This document shows positions 16,532 to 24,720 of a DNA stretch of 64,000 bases, one piece after another; position 1 is the stretch's first letter, and every line of letters starts with the position of its first letter. A program made the translations under genes and the position numbers. Source of the stretch: Prauserella shujinwangii (GTDB lineage: Bacteria; Actinomycetota; Actinomycetes; Mycobacteriales; Pseudonocardiaceae); assembly GCF_003001955.1 (NCBI RefSeq), contig NZ_PVNH01000001.1, positions 620,001 through 684,000 on the forward strand. Direction: 5' to 3'. The notes below the pieces were generated by a model. That model was not told where the DNA came from, searched no databases, and saw only the letters and a list, made by a program, of their open reading frames with translations.

Positions 16532-17683
16532 TCACCGCCCGGCCAGCTCTTCCAGTGACCCGAGCACCTCGCCCGGTGCGGGCAGTGCCAACGTTTCCTC
16601 GCCGAGTTCGGCGGCCCGCGCCGCGTACGACGGGTCGGACAGCATCTTCTCGCAGGCGGCCGCGACGTTCTCCACCGGTTCGAGGTTGTTGGGAAAGGTG
16701 ATCGACGCTCCGAGCCGGTCCACGCGGTAGAAGGCCTCGGCCGTCGCGTAGATCTCCGGCAGCACCAGCTGGGGCACACCCGCCGCCAGCGCCGTCATCG
16801 CCGTGACCCCGCCGCCGTGGTGGACGAACAGGTCCGCGGTCCACGTGACCGAATCCAGCGGTACCCAGCCGGCCCGGACGTCGGGTCGGGCGGATCTCAG
16901 CTCGGCCGCGATCTCGTCCATCGTCGCGATCACCACCTCCACGTCGTCGGAGGCGAGTGCAGGCACGTCGAGCATGCGGCCGAAGAACGGGGCACCGAGG
17001 TGTTCCGGATCCATCGCCGCGCGTGACCCGGTCGTCATCAGCACCCGCTTGCGGCCCTCGGGCCTCCGGTACACCCACGGTTCCAGTGGGCGCTGGTGGT
17101 TGGTCGGCAGGCAGCGCATGAACCTGTCCGGCCGGCGGTTCCCGGGGAGGATGCTCGGCGGCGCGATCTCGATGTCGATGTCCGGCTCGGGAATGGCGTC
17201 GAGCCCCAGCGCGGTCAGCTCGGGCCGCAGCTCCTCCGCGGCGGGGCGGACCGCGCGTTCGTCTCGCTCGTGCATGTCCCACGCCTGCCGCACGTAGGGG
17301 ATGCCGTGCCGGCGGGCGACGAGTGCGGCGGCGTGCGAGTGGGTTCCGCCCACCACGATGTCCGGCTTCCAGTCGCGGGCGATCTCGTCCACCGCCGGAT
17401 AGCTCGCGGCGGCCATCCGGGCGAATCCCTGGCCTGCGAACACCCACTCACTGTCGGCGTCCGGGGGCGGCGGTACGGGACGCCCTTCGCGATCGTGAAA
17501 GATCGCCTCGACGAACGTCAACGGTGTCACCGACACCGCGGGCAGGCCGAGTGCGGCGATCGCGTCGACGCTCTCCTCCTGAGAGGTCACGATGACCTGG
17601 TGGCCCGCCGTCCGCGCGGCGGTGGCCAGGGTGGCGAGTGCCTGGACGGTGGCTCCGCCGCAGGTGATGAACAACAGGCGCAT
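16532..17683 (-). CDS. Glycosyltransferase (GT1/EryCIII-like family)
   Basis: A 383-residue GT-B glycosyltransferase. The N-terminal Rossmann half starts MRLLFITCGG and contains the acceptor side. The C-terminal half carries the nucleotide-sugar segment FVHHGGGVTAMTALAAGVPQ, the usual HHGG...G.PQ signature of antibiotic glycosyltransferases. Pluramycins have two C-linked amino sugars, and this cluster has two such enzymes. By analogy this one would attach an aminodeoxysugar to the aromatic core. Whether it forms C- or O-glycosides cannot be read from the motifs. It has its own predicted SARP promoter, 107 nt after the preceding gene. Confidence 0.9.
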   Translation of the reverse strand: MRLLFITCGGATVQALATLATAARTAGHQVIVTSQEESVDAIAALGLPAVSVTPLTFVEAIFHDREGRPVPPPPDADSEWVFAGQGFARMAAASYPAVDEIARDWKPDIVVGGTHSHAAALVARRHGIPYVRQAWDMHERDERAVRPAAEELRPELTALGLDAIPEPDIDIEIAPPSILPGNRRPDRFMRCLPTNHQRPLEPWVYRRPEGRKRVLMTTGSRAAMDPEHLGAPFFGRMLDVPALASDDVEVVIATMDEIAAELRSARPDVRAGWVPLDSVTWTADLFVHHGGGVTAMTALAAGVPQLVLPEIYATAEAFYRVDRLGASITFPNNLEPVENVAAACEKMLSDPSYAARAAELGEETLALPAPGEVLGSLEELAGR

Positions 17684-17721
17684 GTCGTCTCCGTGTCATT
17701 CCGGCTTGTCGTCTGCGCCAC

Positions 17722-17764
17722 AGCGTCGTTGCCCGCACTCGACCAGGACTCGAACCGCGATCGA
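17722..17764 (-). promoter_or_regulatory. Putative SARP-box promoter of the first glycosyltransferase
   Basis: The clearest box in the window. Minus-strand TCGATCG (17764-17758), TCGAGTC (17753-17747) and TCGAGTG (17742-17736) are separated by exactly 4 bp each. An 8-bp gap and GACGCT (17727-17722) follow, and the start codon is 39 nt downstream. Confidence 0.65.
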
Positions 17765-17790
17765 GGTGCCGCCGCGCCGTGCGTCCCGGC

Positions 17791-18195
17791 TCAGCCGGGT
17801 GGCGCCAGCCGCTTCGCGGACACGGTCACGTCGGCGGTGACGACCGGGCTCCCGTCGCGGTCGTGCACGGTGGAGGTGCCGTAGCTGTGAAACCGGTCGT
17901 GCCGCAGCACGGCTTCCTGTTCCACCGCGATCCAGCCGGCGCTGCCGTTGTCTCCGGGAAGGTTCTCCCTGATGCGGTAGGCGAAGCCTGCCTCGGAGGT
18001 CGGCGTCCAGGTTCCCGAGCCGGTGCTGCCGGCCCGGGTGGTCAGCCGGACGTGGCCGGCGGCCGTGAACCGGAACTCCGCTTCGACGGTGTCCTGCGGC
18101 AGGCGCACCCGCGCCGTCCAGGTGCCGACCGGGGTGTCGTCCCCGCCGGAGCAGGCGGCTCCCGGGGGCTGTTCAGGGGGTCGCGGGGGTGTCAT
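17791..18195 (-). CDS. Small hypothetical protein between the glycosyltransferase genes
   Basis: A 134-residue protein I do not recognise. After a Pro-rich start it shows alternating short strands with conserved-looking GTW motifs (VGTWTARV, SGTWTPTS), FRFTAAGHVRL and a Ser/Thr-rich centre, a pattern like a small lipocalin-type beta barrel. There is no signal peptide or membrane segment, so it is probably cytosolic. Its ATG overlaps the stop of the second glycosyltransferase by 4 bp, so it is co-translated with it. A ligand-binding helper, cyclase or glycosyltransferase partner are possible roles, none supported directly. Confidence 0.6.
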   Translation of the reverse strand: MTPPRPPEQPPGAACSGGDDTPVGTWTARVRLPQDTVEAEFRFTAAGHVRLTTRAGSTGSGTWTPTSEAGFAYRIRENLPGDNGSAGWIAVEQEAVLRHDRFHSYGTSTVHDRDGSPVVTADVTVSAKRLAPPG

Positions 18196-19325
18196 CGAGC
18201 CAGCCTTTCCAGTGCGGGAACCACCTCGGCGGGCGACGGTTGCTCGGCCAGCTGAGCCCGCGTCTCGCCCGCGCGTGCGCGGAACCCGGGATCGGTGAGC
18301 ACCGTCCGGCACGCCGCGGCGACCGAGCCGGGGGTGACCTCGGTGGGCGGCAGCCGCACCGCCGCGCCGAAGCCGACCAGGTCGCGCACGGCGTCGTGGG
18401 CCTTGCCCGGTCCGGGAATGATCACCTGGGGAAGCCCGTGCGCGACGGAGGCCAGCAACGTACCCGGACCCCCGTGGTGGATGACGAGGTCGCAGCCGGG
18501 CAGCACGGACGTCAGCGAGAGCCAGCCCGCGGCGAGCACGGATTCCGGCAGCGGTCCCAGGCGCTCGACCAGGCTGTCGTCGACCGCCACGACGATCTCG
18601 ACGTCCTCGGCGGACAGCGTGCGCACGATGTCCGCCATCGTGGAGAGGTCGCCCACCGCGGGCTGGATCGAACCGAGCGTGACGAGAACCCGAGGCCGGA
18701 CCCGGGGCTCCAGCACCCAGGACGGCACCGGGTCGGGGTCACCGTAGGGCACGTAACGCATGGGCACGCCGGTCGAGGTGGGGGAGCGGAACAGCGGCGG
18801 GCTGTTGTCGATGAACAGGTCCGCCTCGGGCAGTTCCGCGATGCCGAGGCGCTCCAGTTCGGGTGCGAATTCCTGGGCCACCCACTTGGCGATCGGCAGC
18901 TCACCGGGCCCCGCGGTCTGCTTGACCCACGGCACGCCGTGGACGGCTGCCGCGGCCGCCGCCGCCGCATACGAGTAGGACTCGCTGAGCACGACGTCCG
19001 GTCGCCACCGCTCGACCAGTGCGCACACCCCGTCCACCACCCGGGCCGCCAGCCTGCCGAAGCCCAGCCCGACCGCGACCGTCATCTCCTCATCGTCGGT
19101 GGGCCGCTGGATGGGCGTGCCGGACCGGTCGTGTGCCATCACGTCGGCCATGTGGAACGGGCCGCTGGTCGGGGCCATCGGCAGGCCCGAGGACCGGACG
19201 GTGTCCGCGAAACCTTCGGGCACGCCCATGAGCACCTCGTGACCAGCCGACCGCAGGGCCCACGCCAGCGGGACGACGGGAAAGTACAGTGGGTGCGCGG
19301 GACCGGAAGTGACCAACATCCTCAT
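18192..19325 (-). CDS. Glycosyltransferase (GT1 family), second copy
   Basis: A 377-residue GT-B enzyme, related to but clearly different from the first. It begins MRMLVTSGPAHPLYFPVVPLA and has the sugar-nucleotide motif VIHHGGPGTLLASVAHGLPQ in the C-terminal half. It should attach the second deoxysugar. ATG 19325 was chosen because it lies about 7 nt after the predicted -10 element, which would make the transcript nearly leaderless; ATG 19319 is an alternative. The gene is divergent from the DNA glycosylase homologue with only 11 bp between start codons, and it is coupled to the small hypothetical gene downstream. Confidence 0.9.
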   Translation of the reverse strand: MRMLVTSGPAHPLYFPVVPLAWALRSAGHEVLMGVPEGFADTVRSSGLPMAPTSGPFHMADVMAHDRSGTPIQRPTDDEEMTVAVGLGFGRLAARVVDGVCALVERWRPDVVLSESYSYAAAAAAAAVHGVPWVKQTAGPGELPIAKWVAQEFAPELERLGIAELPEADLFIDNSPPLFRSPTSTGVPMRYVPYGDPDPVPSWVLEPRVRPRVLVTLGSIQPAVGDLSTMADIVRTLSAEDVEIVVAVDDSLVERLGPLPESVLAAGWLSLTSVLPGCDLVIHHGGPGTLLASVAHGLPQVIIPGPGKAHDAVRDLVGFGAAVRLPPTEVTPGSVAAACRTVLTDPGFRARAGETRAQLAEQPSPAEVVPALERLAR

Positions 19326-19331
19326 GCTGGG

Positions 19332-19374
19332 AAGGTATGAACAAGCGCACGAGGGAGACTCGAGCCGAACTCGC
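19332..19374 (-). promoter_or_regulatory. Putative SARP-box promoter of the second glycosyltransferase, inside the divergent gene
   Basis: Minus-strand heptads GCGAGTT (19374-19368), TCGAGTC (19363-19357) and TCGTGCG (19352-19346) are spaced by 4 bp. An 8-bp gap and TACCTT (19337-19332) follow. The repeats lie in the first codons of the divergent gene and the -10 touches its ATG. Transcription would start at or next to the glycosyltransferase ATG. Confidence 0.6.
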
Positions 19375-20470
19375 TCCGTCCCGCGAACCGCTGAGCCTCC
19401 GCGCCGTGAACCGGGCGACCCTGGCCCGCCAGCTGTTGTTGCGGCGGCACCCGATCGCGCCGCACACCGCCGTGGCGGCGCTGGCCGGGCTGAACGCACA
19501 GGCCGCGGACCACCCCTACCTCGGTCTGTGGGCGCGCGTCGAGGATTTCCGGGCCGAGCAACTGACCGAGCTGTTGCACGCACGACGGGTCGTGCGGGCG
19601 TGCCTGATGCGCTACACCCAGCACCTCGTCACCGCCGAGGACTTCCAGGTACTGCGGCCCACGCTCCGGCCCGTCCTCGAACGCGTGCAGCGCAGCGCGT
19701 TCGGCCGCCGCACCCGCGGCGTGGACCTGGCGGAGCTGGTGGAGGTGGGCACGAAGCTGTTGCGGGGACGCACGCTCACCCGTCCGCAGCTGGGCAGGCT
19801 CCTGGCCGAGCGCTGGCCGGAGCACGAGCCGGGCGCGCTGGCGTGGTCCTTCCAGTATCTCGCGCCGGTCGTCCATCCCCCACCGGACGGGGTGTGGGGC
19901 AGGCGTGGGGGGCACACTCCGATGGCACTGGCCGACGACTGGCTGGGCGCCCCCACGGCCACGGCCGATCCGGCTCAGGTGGTGGTGCGGCACCTGGCGG
20001 CGTTCGGCCCGGCGACCGTACGCGACGTCCAGGCCTGGTCGGGCTTGCGCAGGTTGAGCGAGGTGGTCGACTCCCTCCGCTCCCGGCTGGCGGTGTTCCA
20101 CGACGAGCAGGGGCGCGAGTTGTTCGATCTGCCCGACGCGCCACGCCCCGGCCCGGATGTCCCGGCGCCACCTCGATTCCTGCCCGAGTACGACAACCTG
20201 CTGCTGGCCCACGATGATCGGTCGCGGGTGATGACCCGGGAGGTCCGGTCCAGGGTGTGTGTCGGTGCCGGCGTCGCCGCCACCCTGCTGGTGGACGGCG
20301 TGGTGCGCGGAACCTGGCGGATTCGGCGTGACGGTGCGTGTGCCACGCTCGAGGTCGAGCCGTTCGAGCCGATCGGCGCCGCGGACCGGGATCGGGTGAC
20401 CGGGGAAGGCCTGCGGTTGCTCGCGTTCGCCGCGCCCGACGCCGACGAAGGGCGCGTGCGTCTGGGCTGA
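19337..20470 (+). CDS. HTH_42/AlkZ-family DNA glycosylase homologue, likely self-resistance
   Basis: A 377-residue winged-helix protein of the AlkZ/YcaQ family (HTH_42). It begins with the family pattern LSLRAVNRATLARQLLL, followed by GLNAQ and HPYLGLWARV. Later segments include FLPEYDNLLLAHDDRS near residue 277 and a C-terminal RRDGACATLEVEPF. Azinomycin, hedamycin and trioxacarcin producers encode such glycosylases in the cluster to remove drug-guanine adducts from their own DNA. In AlkZ the catalytic motif is Gln-x-Gln; here it is Asn53-Ala-Gln55. Placement inside this cluster supports a role in resistance to an alkylating product. ATG 19337 is only 1 nt from its purine-rich site, and GTG 19406 is a less likely start. 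Confidence 0.83.
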   Translation: MNKRTRETRAELAPSREPLSLRAVNRATLARQLLLRRHPIAPHTAVAALAGLNAQAADHPYLGLWARVEDFRAEQLTELLHARRVVRACLMRYTQHLVTAEDFQVLRPTLRPVLERVQRSAFGRRTRGVDLAELVEVGTKLLRGRTLTRPQLGRLLAERWPEHEPGALAWSFQYLAPVVHPPPDGVWGRRGGHTPMALADDWLGAPTATADPAQVVVRHLAAFGPATVRDVQAWSGLRRLSEVVDSLRSRLAVFHDEQGRELFDLPDAPRPGPDVPAPPRFLPEYDNLLLAHDDRSRVMTREVRSRVCVGAGVAATLLVDGVVRGTWRIRRDGACATLEVEPFEPIGAADRDRVTGEGLRLLAFAAPDADEGRVRLG

Positions 20471-20482
20471 CCGCCGTACGTC

Positions 20483-20525
20483 TCCAGTCGCGTTCGAGCG
20501 TGACTCATGCGGTGGTGGCGACGCT
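20483..20525 (+). promoter_or_regulatory. Putative SARP-box promoter of the P450-ScyD-methyltransferase operon
   Basis: TCCAGTC (20483-20489), TCGAGCG (20494-20500) and TCATGCG (20505-20511) are spaced by 4 bp. An 8-bp gap and GACGCT (20520-20525) follow. This places the transcription start after 20507 and supports ATG 20555 as the P450 start. Confidence 0.62.
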
Positions 20526-20554
20526 TCTTCCGTTCTCTGTCACGGAGGAAGCTC

Positions 20555-21769
20555 ATGACGCAGACGCATCACCGGCTCAGGACCGACCTACCCCCGTTCC
20601 CGTGGCACCGTGAGTGCCCCTACCACCCGCCCGCGCACTACGCGATGCTGCGCGAAACCGAGCCGGTCGCCCGGGTCGAGCTGGCGACAGGCACGTCGGC
20701 GTGGCTGGTGACCCGGTACGACCTGGTGCGCCAGGTGCTCAACGACCCGAGGCTGAGTTCCGACCGGGCCGACCCGAACTTCCCGTACTTCATTCCCGTC
20801 CCTCCCCAGTTCCGCACCAACGCGTCGTTTCTGGGCATGGACCCGCCCGAGCACACCCGGCATCGCCGCAGGGTGGCCGGGGCGTTCACCACCAAGCGCG
20901 TCAAGACGATGCGCCCGCACATCCAGCAGGTCGTCGACGACTGCCTCACCCGGATGCTCGAGACGGGGCCACCGGCCGACCTGGTGCAGGCGCTGTCCCT
21001 GCCCGTGCCGACCGCCGTGATCTGCGAGCTGCTCGGGGTGCCCCAGAGCGATCTTCCGTTCTTCCACGAGCGCACCCGGATGATGATGGGCGGGGCCAGC
21101 TCCGCGGAGGAGCGCCGCACCGGCCTGATCGAGCTGGAAGGCTTTCTGCACGACCTGGTGGTGGCCAAGGAGCGCGACCCGGGCTCTGACCTGCTCAGCG
21201 AACTGGTTGCCGAGTACCGCGCCGAGGAGGCCTACGACCGGGAGGAGCTGGTCAGCCTCGCCCGCCTGCTTCTCGTCGCCGGGCACGAGACCAGTGCCAA
21301 CATGATCTCGCTCGGCACGATGACGCTGCTGGAGCACCCCGACCAGCTCGCGCTGCTCCGGCAGGACCCCGGCCTCGCGGCGTCGGCCGCGGAGGAGCTG
21401 TTGCGCTACCTCACCGTCGCCGACCTCGCCACGTCCCGCGTCGCGACCGAGGACATCGAGCTCGACGGCGTGGTGATCCGCGCCGGTGAAGGCATCATCG
21501 CGGTCGGCGCGGCCGCCAACCGGGATCCCGCGGCGTTCCCCGATCCGGACACGCTGGACATCCGTCGCACGGCGCAGCACCATGTGACCTTCGGATTCGG
21601 CAGGCACTTCTGCGTCGGCGCGGACCTCTCCCGCCTCGAACTGGAGGTTGTGTTCGGCACGCTGTTCGGCCGCATCCCGTCGCTGCGGATGGCGGAACCG
21701 ATCGATGCACTGTCCTACAAGGACGGAGCCATCATGTACGGCGTCTACGAAATGCCGGTGACGTGGTGA
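20555..21769 (+). CDS. Cytochrome P450 (CYP105-like)
   Basis: A 404-residue bacterial class I P450. The I-helix has LLVAGHETSAN, the K-helix EELLRYL, and the haem loop FGFGRHFCVGADLSR with the Cys ligand. No reductase or ferredoxin gene is adjacent. In this cluster it could hydroxylate the core or epoxidise the olefinic side chain, since epoxides on that chain are the alkylating groups of pluramycins; this is inference. ATG 20555 has GGAGGA at good spacing; an in-frame ATG at 20507 lies upstream of the predicted transcription start. It is first in an operon with the ScyD-like and methyltransferase genes, overlapping the former. Confidence 0.9.
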   Translation: MTQTHHRLRTDLPPFPWHRECPYHPPAHYAMLRETEPVARVELATGTSAWLVTRYDLVRQVLNDPRLSSDRADPNFPYFIPVPPQFRTNASFLGMDPPEHTRHRRRVAGAFTTKRVKTMRPHIQQVVDDCLTRMLETGPPADLVQALSLPVPTAVICELLGVPQSDLPFFHERTRMMMGGASSAEERRTGLIELEGFLHDLVVAKERDPGSDLLSELVAEYRAEEAYDREELVSLARLLLVAGHETSANMISLGTMTLLEHPDQLALLRQDPGLAASAAEELLRYLTVADLATSRVATEDIELDGVVIRAGEGIIAVGAAANRDPAAFPDPDTLDIRRTAQHHVTFGFGRHFCVGADLSRLELEVVFGTLFGRIPSLRMAEPIDALSYKDGAIMYGVYEMPVTW

Positions 21770-22803
21770 GCCCCGCGCCGACGATGACCTCCCTCGTCGG
21801 TCTGATCGTGCTGCTGCTGGCGGGCGCGCCGACGGCGTCCGCGGTCTCCGCGTCCGCCGAGCGGGTGGAGGTGATCGCCGCCGGACTGGACGGACCACGC
21901 GGGCTGACACCCCTCCCGGGTGGCGGCGTCCTGGTGGCCGAGTCGGGACGCGGCGGCGCGGGACCGTGCGTACCCGTGCTCGGCGGGTTCGAGGGCTGCC
22001 TGGGAACCACGGGCGCGGTGACGATGGCGGCCTGTGGCGGCCAACGGCGGATCGTGACCGGCCTGCCGTCGCTCTACGTCGCGGACCTGCAGGAGGCGCT
22101 CGGGCCGTACGACGTCGCGCTCGGCCCGAGTGGCCCGGTGCTGGTGTCGGTGGGCTTCGGTGGGGATGTCGCGGTGCGGCCGGAGCTCGGCCCCGTCGGT
22201 GCCGCGCTCGGGCAGGTGGTGCGGGCCTGGCCGGACGGCCGGTGGGCGGCGTTCGCCGACATCGCCGGGCACCGCGGTCCGGGGGCCGGGAGCCAGCCGT
22301 GGGGCCTGCACGCCGATGGCGGCCGGCTTCACGTCACGGACGCCATGACCGGCAGCCTGCACACCGTCGACCGCCGGGGCCGGATCGGGACCGTGCCCCT
22401 GGAGGGAACGCTGCGGCAGCCGACGACCGTCGTCCGCGGCCCCGACGGTGCCTTCTACGTCGGCGAGTTCGCGTTCAACGATCCTGGACAGGCCCGCGTG
22501 CTGCGGCTCGAACCCGGCGCACCGGTCACCGTGCACGCTACCGGGTTCACTCACGTGTCGGATCTCGCCTTCGACGCCGAAGGCGACCTGCTGGTGCTGG
22601 AGTACGCCAAGAACGGCGTGCTCAGCGGCGACCCCACCGGCAGGCTCACCCGGATCGGCGCGGACGGGAGCCGCACCGAGATCGCCGCAGGGCTGCTGGA
22701 GAACCCGACCTCGGTCGCCGCGCCCGGCCCGGGCGTGCTCTACGTCTCCAACAAGGGGATATCCATCGGCGCCGGCGAGGTTCTCCGCGTCACGACCGGC
22801 TGA
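21766..22803 (+). CDS. Secreted ScyD/ScyE-like beta-propeller protein
   Basis: A 345-residue protein with an N-terminal export signal (hydrophobic SLVGLIVLLLAGAPTASA, cleavage likely near residue 28) and a repeating sheet pattern typical of NHL/SMP-30 type beta propellers, e.g. GLDGPRGLTPLPGGGVLVAE, PYDVALGPSGPVLVS and ISIGAGEVLRV at the end. It matches the ScyD/ScyE family, named for the scytonemin cluster, whose biochemical role is not settled. GTG 21766 overlaps the P450 stop by 4 bp; GTG 21763 and ATG 21784 are alternatives. An exported propeller translationally coupled to a tailoring P450 is unusual. It may bind the product outside the cell or act late in the pathway. Confidence 0.8.
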   Translation: MSPAPTMTSLVGLIVLLLAGAPTASAVSASAERVEVIAAGLDGPRGLTPLPGGGVLVAESGRGGAGPCVPVLGGFEGCLGTTGAVTMAACGGQRRIVTGLPSLYVADLQEALGPYDVALGPSGPVLVSVGFGGDVAVRPELGPVGAALGQVVRAWPDGRWAAFADIAGHRGPGAGSQPWGLHADGGRLHVTDAMTGSLHTVDRRGRIGTVPLEGTLRQPTTVVRGPDGAFYVGEFAFNDPGQARVLRLEPGAPVTVHATGFTHVSDLAFDAEGDLLVLEYAKNGVLSGDPTGRLTRIGADGSRTEIAAGLLENPTSVAAPGPGVLYVSNKGISIGAGEVLRVTTG

Positions 22804-22821
22804 GCGAACTCCGGAGGAGTC

Positions 22822-23634
22822 ATGACCGACAGCACGACCACCCACGCCGCGTCGTACAGCGCGGGGTGCCTGAGCAAGGATCTGCCGACCGAACAGGACC
22901 GGCTCCGGATGCAGGAGGAGGTGCTCGACCCGCACACGGTGCGCCTGCTCGACCGGCTGCCGGTGCGGTCGTCGTGGCGGTGTCTGGAGATCGGGGCCGG
23001 CGCCGGATCGGTCGCCTACCGGCTGGCCGAGAGGTGCCGGTCCGGCTCCGTTCTCGCGGTCGATGTCGACACCCGCTTCCTCGACGAGGACCGCGCGCCC
23101 AACCTGAGTGTGGCGGAGGCCGACATCACCACCGCCGAGTACCCCGCGGCCTCGTTCGACCTGGTCCACGCCCGGATGGTGCTGTGCCATCTGGCGCGCC
23201 GCGACGAGGTTCTCGCCGCCGCCGCGCGTTGGCTCGCGCCCGGTGGGTGGCTGGTGGTCGAGGAGCCGTACTTCTTCTCCGCCGAGACCTCGCCGTACGG
23301 GCCGGTGCGGCGGCTGTTCACCGGCGTGGAACGGAAACTCGCACAGCACGGCGCGGACATGCGGTGGGCGCGCAAGCTGCCCGGGCTGATGGCGCGGCTG
23401 CTGGGCACGGTACCCGTCGTGGACACCGCGCCGGGCCCGTTCGGCGGTGAGCCGGGCACCGTGAACCACGAGTTGTCGCGAGTCAACGTGCTCCAGGTGG
23501 GGCCGCTGCTGGTGCGTGACGGCACGCTCGCCGAAGCGGAGCTGGAGGAGGTCCTGGAGATGTTCACGACGCCGGGTTTTCTCGACATCATGTCGGTGAA
23601 TCTCGGGGTATGCGCCGAGAAGCCGGGAGACTAG
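22822..23634 (+). CDS. Class I SAM-dependent methyltransferase
   Basis: A 270-residue Rossmann methyltransferase. Motif I is LEIGAGAGSVAYRLA, an acidic residue ends strand 2 (VDVD), and FDLVHARMVLCHL and LAPGGWLVVEEP are motifs II and III. It is closest in style to UbiE-type small-molecule methyltransferases. It is third in the P450 operon, 18 nt after the ScyD-like gene, with GGAGGAG just upstream of ATG 22822. It could methylate a hydroxyl or carboxyl of the product; the sugar N- and C-methylations have their own enzymes elsewhere. Its TAG stop overlaps the end of the convergent WYL regulator gene. Confidence 0.85.
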   Translation: MTDSTTTHAASYSAGCLSKDLPTEQDRLRMQEEVLDPHTVRLLDRLPVRSSWRCLEIGAGAGSVAYRLAERCRSGSVLAVDVDTRFLDEDRAPNLSVAEADITTAEYPAASFDLVHARMVLCHLARRDEVLAAAARWLAPGGWLVVEEPYFFSAETSPYGPVRRLFTGVERKLAQHGADMRWARKLPGLMARLLGTVPVVDTAPGPFGGEPGTVNHELSRVNVLQVGPLLVRDGTLAEAELEEVLEMFTTPGFLDIMSVNLGVCAEKPGD

Positions 23635-24593
23635 CCGGGCCCACGACCTCCGCGCAGCAACGCCTGCGCCACGGCCACGATGTGCTCGCGCAGCTCGGGG
23701 GGCCGGACCACCTCGAAGTCGGCGCCCACCGAGGCCAGCACGAGTGTCGGCCAGTCGAGCGTGTCCACGTCCATCCGCAGCAGGCACTCGCGCTCGTCCA
23801 GGTGGGTGACCCGGCCCCATCGCTCGACGACCTCCCGCACCGCCGAGGCGGCAGCGTTCACCCGCACCTCGACCACGTACTTCGCCGGTCTGTCGGCGAT
23901 CCGGGCCCGGACGAACGCGCCGGCATCGCCGCCGGGGACCTCGCGGGAGACGCAGGGCGTGCCCGTCGGTTCCGGCTGCGCCATGCGGTCGACGCGAAAC
24001 TGGCGCCAGTCCTCGCGACCGAGGTCCCAGGCGAGGAGGTACCAGCGGCGGTCGAGCGGCACGAGGCGGTGCGGCTCGACCACACGGGTGGTCCGGTCGC
24101 CGCCCGCCGTCACATAGCCGAACCGCAGTCGCTCGCCGTGCCGGCACGCCTGCGCGATGGTGATGAGCGTGCCGGCGTCCACTCTCTGCCCCGTGCGGAC
24201 CACCGCGGGCACGGTGGCCGCGGTGAGGGCGTCGATCCGGTCGCGCAGCCGCGGCGGCATCACGGCCATCAGCTTGCTCAGCGCCTGCACGGAGGTCTCC
24301 TCGACCCCGGCCGCGGCGCCGTTCGCGGCGGTGAGCAGACCGGCGACCACGGCCACCGACTCCTCGTCGTCCAGCAACAGCGGCGGCATCCTGCTGCCGG
24401 GCCGCAGGCGGTAGCCGCCCGCGACGCCGGGATGGGCCGTCACCTGGTAGCCGAGCTCGCGCACCCGGTCGATGTCGCGGCGCAGCGTCCGCTGGCTCAC
24501 GCCCAGCCGGGTGGCGAGCTCCGCACCCGGCCAGAAGCGGTGACTCTGCAGCAGCGAGAGCAGCCGCAGCATTCGAGTGCTCGTGTTGGCCAT
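23631..24593 (-). CDS. YafY-like transcriptional regulator (HTH_11 + WYL)
   Basis: A 320-residue regulator with an N-terminal HTH_11 winged helix (about 5-60, ELATRLGVSQRTLRRDIDRV) and a WYL-type ligand-binding domain (about 140-220, PLDRRWYLLAWDL) with a C-terminal extension. Such proteins sense small ligands or nucleic acid signals and often control a neighbouring gene. Here the divergent MDR reductase starts 127 bp away, and control of that gene is the simplest guess. No SARP-type repeats are seen in the shared gap. The gene is convergent with the methyltransferase and overlaps it by 4 bp. Confidence 0.9.
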   Translation of the reverse strand: MANTSTRMLRLLSLLQSHRFWPGAELATRLGVSQRTLRRDIDRVRELGYQVTAHPGVAGGYRLRPGSRMPPLLLDDEESVAVVAGLLTAANGAAAGVEETSVQALSKLMAVMPPRLRDRIDALTAATVPAVVRTGQRVDAGTLITIAQACRHGERLRFGYVTAGGDRTTRVVEPHRLVPLDRRWYLLAWDLGREDWRQFRVDRMAQPEPTGTPCVSREVPGGDAGAFVRARIADRPAKYVVEVRVNAAASAVREVVERWGRVTHLDERECLLRMDVDTLDWPTLVLASVGADFEVVRPPELREHIVAVAQALLRGGRGPG

Positions 24594-24720
24594 GGCAGCG
24601 ATTCTCCCGTCAATCGCGGCCGGGAAGTGGCCTCAATAGCCCATACGATGCCCACGTCCGACCCCCGTGCGGGCACCGCGCCGTGCGGGAGAACCGACGA
24701 TGTGAAGTGAGGGATTTCCT

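Noticed and set aside
19322-20212. Minus-strand open frame opposite the HTH_42 gene
   Set aside because: It has shadow composition and no homology; the plus-strand HTH_42 protein has clear family motifs.
24594-24720. SARP box in the WYL regulator/MDR reductase gap
   Set aside because: TTGAGGC followed 11 bp later by TCCCGGC on the minus strand has no acceptable -10 after 8 bp, so the match is below the others.
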